Assembly: GCA_938004815.1 (NCBI GenBank)
Contig: CALKVR010001290.1
Coordinates: forward strand, 1 to 16,010
Direction: 5' to 3'
Source of the DNA: an uncultured Polyangiaceae bacterium
GTDB lineage: Bacteria; Myxococcota_A; Polyangia; Polyangiales; Polyangiaceae
DNA length: 16,010 nt
Made by a program: the position numbers and the translations under genes. This document shows, in pieces, positions 14,368 through 16,010 of this stretch (positions are counted from its first letter, which is position 1; the number at the start of each line of letters is the position of its first letter). The notes under the pieces were generated by a model. The model ran no database searches. It saw nothing but the letters and a program-made list of their open reading frames with translations, and was not told the origin of the DNA.

Positions 14368-14400
14368 CAGTGACGTCGCGTGACACCGCGGGGACCTCGA

Positions 14401-14448
14401 GCGCTGGTCCTCAGCGCCGGGGCCTCGGGCGCTGGGTCAGCGAGGCCC
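14401..14448 (-). terminator. GC-rich paired hairpins at the end of the M23 lipoprotein gene
   Basis: GCGCTG-gtcct-CAGCGC (14401-14417) and GGGCCTCG...CGAGGCCC (14420-14427 with 14441-14448) lie at and just beyond the M23 stop codon. There is no U-tract after them. They could slow RNA polymerase or protect the 3' end ahead of the receptor promoter. Terminator activity is tentative. Confidence 0.4.
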
Positions 14449-15312
14449 GCGGTCGACGTCGAACCCGCCCGCGGTGTAGTGCTCGCTCCAGCGAGACTGC
14501 GCGATCTTGAGCTTCTCTTCTGACGGTACCGTCAGATCAGGCTTCGGCTTCGCCGCGCACATCAGGACGACGAAGGGGTCGGCGCGCCGGTCGCGGCGGA
14601 TCTGCCCGGCCACCGCCGCGAACTTCGCCGGCTCGAGGCACTCTTCGGCGAGCAGCTCCAGGAATCTATCCGTCGCGCCGTCGTTCTTGACCGCGCCGGC
14701 GTGCGTCTCGGCGAGCGCGTCTTCGCTGCTGCCGCGCACGATGACCTCGAGGTGCAGGTGCGGCTTGATGCGCGGCCCCGACGCGTTGCCGGTCTTGCCT
14801 ACGGTGCCCAGCTTTTGCCCGGCCTGTACCGTCGTCCACGCCTTGGGCGGCGCGGTCTTGTCGAGGTGCGCGTAGAAGAACGACGCGTGCAGTCCCTCGT
14901 CGCCGCCGAGCGGTTTCGGGAGCCGGCACACGAGCTGCACCACCTTGCCGTAGCCGCCGCGCTGGTCGCTGCGTGCCTTACCGTCACATGCGGCGAGGAC
15001 CGGCGTGCCTACGGGGGCGAGAAAGTCGATGCCGTTGTGCTTGCCGTGGGACCGCGGCGCCAGAAAATGCCCCTGACCGCCCTCGTCGGTGCGGATCCCC
15101 AGGTCGACGCCGAGGACGTAGGCGAGCTGCGGGTCCTCCGGGACGAATTTCGGCGTCTCGGCCACGACGACCTTTTTCAGCTCGGGGGCGGGCTCCGCCG
15201 CCGCCGAAACGACGGCAGCGGGCAGGCTCAGACCTTCCAGCTTCCCGGCCTCGCTCGCCGAGCAAGAGCTCAGCGCGAGCGCGGCGCACACGACGGCTCC
15301 ACGCGGCGGCAT
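14437..15312 (-). CDS. M23 family metallopeptidase lipoprotein (LytM-like)
   Basis: This 291-residue protein is probably lipid-anchored at Cys17 (ALALSSC) and acts on peptidoglycan peptide bridges in the periplasm. The peptidase domain (about 80-200) has H92-x-G-x-D96 (HNGID), H149 in FYAHL and H185-L-H187 (KPHLHLEV), which is the full set of zinc ligands and catalytic His seen in LytM. It is therefore likely active. A tail of about 90 residues (RADPFVVLMCAAKP..) follows. I chose the ATG at 15312 because AGGAGA lies 6 nt upstream and it starts the lipoprotein signal. The frame stays open to 15867, but that segment is shadow of the divergent gene. It is read toward the TonB receptor gene but has a separate promoter between. 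Confidence 0.93.
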   Translation of the reverse strand: MPPRGAVVCAALALSSCSASEAGKLEGLSLPAAVVSAAAEPAPELKKVVVAETPKFVPEDPQLAYVLGVDLGIRTDEGGQGHFLAPRSHGKHNGIDFLAPVGTPVLAACDGKARSDQRGGYGKVVQLVCRLPKPLGGDEGLHASFFYAHLDKTAPPKAWTTVQAGQKLGTVGKTGNASGPRIKPHLHLEVIVRGSSEDALAETHAGAVKNDGATDRFLELLAEECLEPAKFAAVAGQIRRDRRADPFVVLMCAAKPKPDLTVPSEEKLKIAQSRWSEHYTAGGFDVDRGPR

Positions 15313-15375
15313 GTTCGCTCTCCTCGTATGCATCGACTCGTCGGTCAGGGCCAAACTTGGTGTAACCTCCCGGCC

Positions 15376-16010
15376 GTGTTTGCCTCGGCTCGCAGCCCGC
15401 GCCGTGCGGGTGCGATTGGAACTTCTGCGTCGCGCGTGCTCCTCGCCGCTCTCGGGCTCGTTTGTGGCTGCCCCAACGACGTGCGAGACAGCCACTGCAC
15501 CCCCGACGCGCCGAACCGCGACGCCGACCCCGAGTGCATCTACGCGGGCGACGGCCGGGGCCCGCTCCTCAACGAGCCGCAGTGCCCGGACGTGGAGGGC
15601 GAGCCTCCTTCGGTGTGTCCCACGTTCGAGCAAGTGTTCGAGGTCCTCATCGATCCGGCGAAGGGGAACTGCTCGGCAGGCGGCTGTCATGGCGTGGCGC
15701 CGGGCTCGATCGGCATCTACCTGCCCACCAGCGACCCCTGTGCGTTCTACGCTCAGCTCACGTCGATCAGTCCGCGCGGCGAGCTCTACGTCCGGCCGGA
15801 CGACCCGGCCACGCCCGAGAACGACGCGCGCAGCAGCTACATCCTGTGCAACCTCCGCGGCGAGCACGGCGGCGGGTTTCCGATGCCCATCCCCGCTGGT
15901 ATGCCCAACCTCGCAGACGTCGAGATCGTGAAGAGCTGGCTCCTCTGCGGCGCGCCCGGTCCGGACGTGGCGGGCGCAGGCGGCGGCGCTCCCCAGACTT
16001 GTCCCAATGC
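15376..16010 (+). CDS. Cytochrome-like lipoprotein, 5' part (runs off the window)
   Basis: The frame is open from GTG 15376 to the end of the window, 211 codons so far. A basic N-terminus and hydrophobic stretch (VLLAALGLVCGC) give a lipobox at C32. A Cys-rich region follows with C99-x4-C104-H105 (NCSAGGCHG), then YILCNLRGEHGGGFPMPIPAG and VKSWLLCGAPG. This resembles the haem-like or planctomycete-type cytochrome lipoproteins that are common in myxobacteria, in which 'C....CH ... MP' patterns occur; actual haem binding is not established. A GTG at 15436 is an alternative start but would leave no charged signal region. It is divergent from the M23 gene with 63 bp between the starts. The 3' end is outside the window. 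Confidence 0.75.
   Translation, partial: MFASARSPRRAGAIGTSASRVLLAALGLVCGCPNDVRDSHCTPDAPNRDADPECIYAGDGRGPLLNEPQCPDVEGEPPSVCPTFEQVFEVLIDPAKGNCSAGGCHGVAPGSIGIYLPTSDPCAFYAQLTSISPRGELYVRPDDPATPENDARSSYILCNLRGEHGGGFPMPIPAGMPNLADVEIVKSWLLCGAPGPDVAGAGGGAPQTCPN

Noticed and set aside
15313..15867. N-terminal extension of the M23 protein to 15867
   Set aside because: The extension is Arg/Ala/Val-rich antisense of the divergent lipoprotein gene. The ATG at 15312 has a strong ribosome binding site and starts a lipoprotein signal.

Overview
The window is GC-rich (roughly 70% by eye) and tightly packed. It looks like chromosomal DNA of a myxobacterium, probably Polyangiales-like. The grounds are strong G/C third-position codon use, many small lipoproteins with Ala/Ser/Pro-rich linkers, a lipoprotein with a C-x4-CH motif, and a SUMF1-fold lipoprotein. 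That placement is inference from style and content; no search was run. I see no rRNA, tRNA, CRISPR array, phage gene or insertion sequence.

Layout. (1) 45-1173, minus strand: a LysE-type amino-acid exporter followed by a small DUF2892-like membrane protein (uncertain). (2) 1212-3831, plus strand: argB, a DUF3025 protein and a SUMF1-domain lipoprotein, joined by GTGA and ATGA stop/start overlaps, so very likely one translationally coupled operon. Its end overlaps slyX on the other strand. (3) 4087-5098, plus: a MAPEG membrane protein and a single-HKD phospholipase D-like protein, overlapping tail-to-tail with a minus-strand esterase (5081-5830). (4) 5915-7389, plus: a small outer-membrane beta-barrel candidate coupled by a GTGA overlap to a lipoprotein with a ChaN/EreA-like GExH core. 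(5) 7522-8586: an abundant-looking lipoprotein with its own promoter candidate, 5' hairpin and strong ribosome binding site. (6) 8698-11298: a CPD photolyase and a patatin-like phospholipase, 9 nt apart, preceded by a terminator-like hairpin that touches the photolyase ribosome binding site. (7) 11454-12002: a small lipoprotein. (8) 12027-15312, minus: a FecA-like TonB-dependent receptor with a clear sigma70 promoter overlapped by a Fur-like 7-1-7 palindrome, preceded by an M23 peptidase lipoprotein. (9) 15376 to the window end, plus: a partial cytochrome-like lipoprotein.

How the genes relate. There is no single large pathway. The common theme is the cell envelope: exporter, MAPEG, PLD and patatin lipid enzymes, six lipoproteins, a beta-barrel, a TonB receptor and a peptidoglycan hydrolase. 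Two housekeeping genes, argB and phr, are inserted among them. The most interesting items are regulatory: the receptor promoter/operator, the photolyase leader hairpin, and the mirrored octamers between divergent genes at 5831-5914. At the protein level, the photolyase has Tyr in place of the middle Trp of the electron-transfer triad, and the SUMF1 protein lacks the catalytic Cys pair of formylglycine-generating enzymes.

I found no convincing new multi-gene defence or mobile system. Family assignments rest on recognised motifs only.
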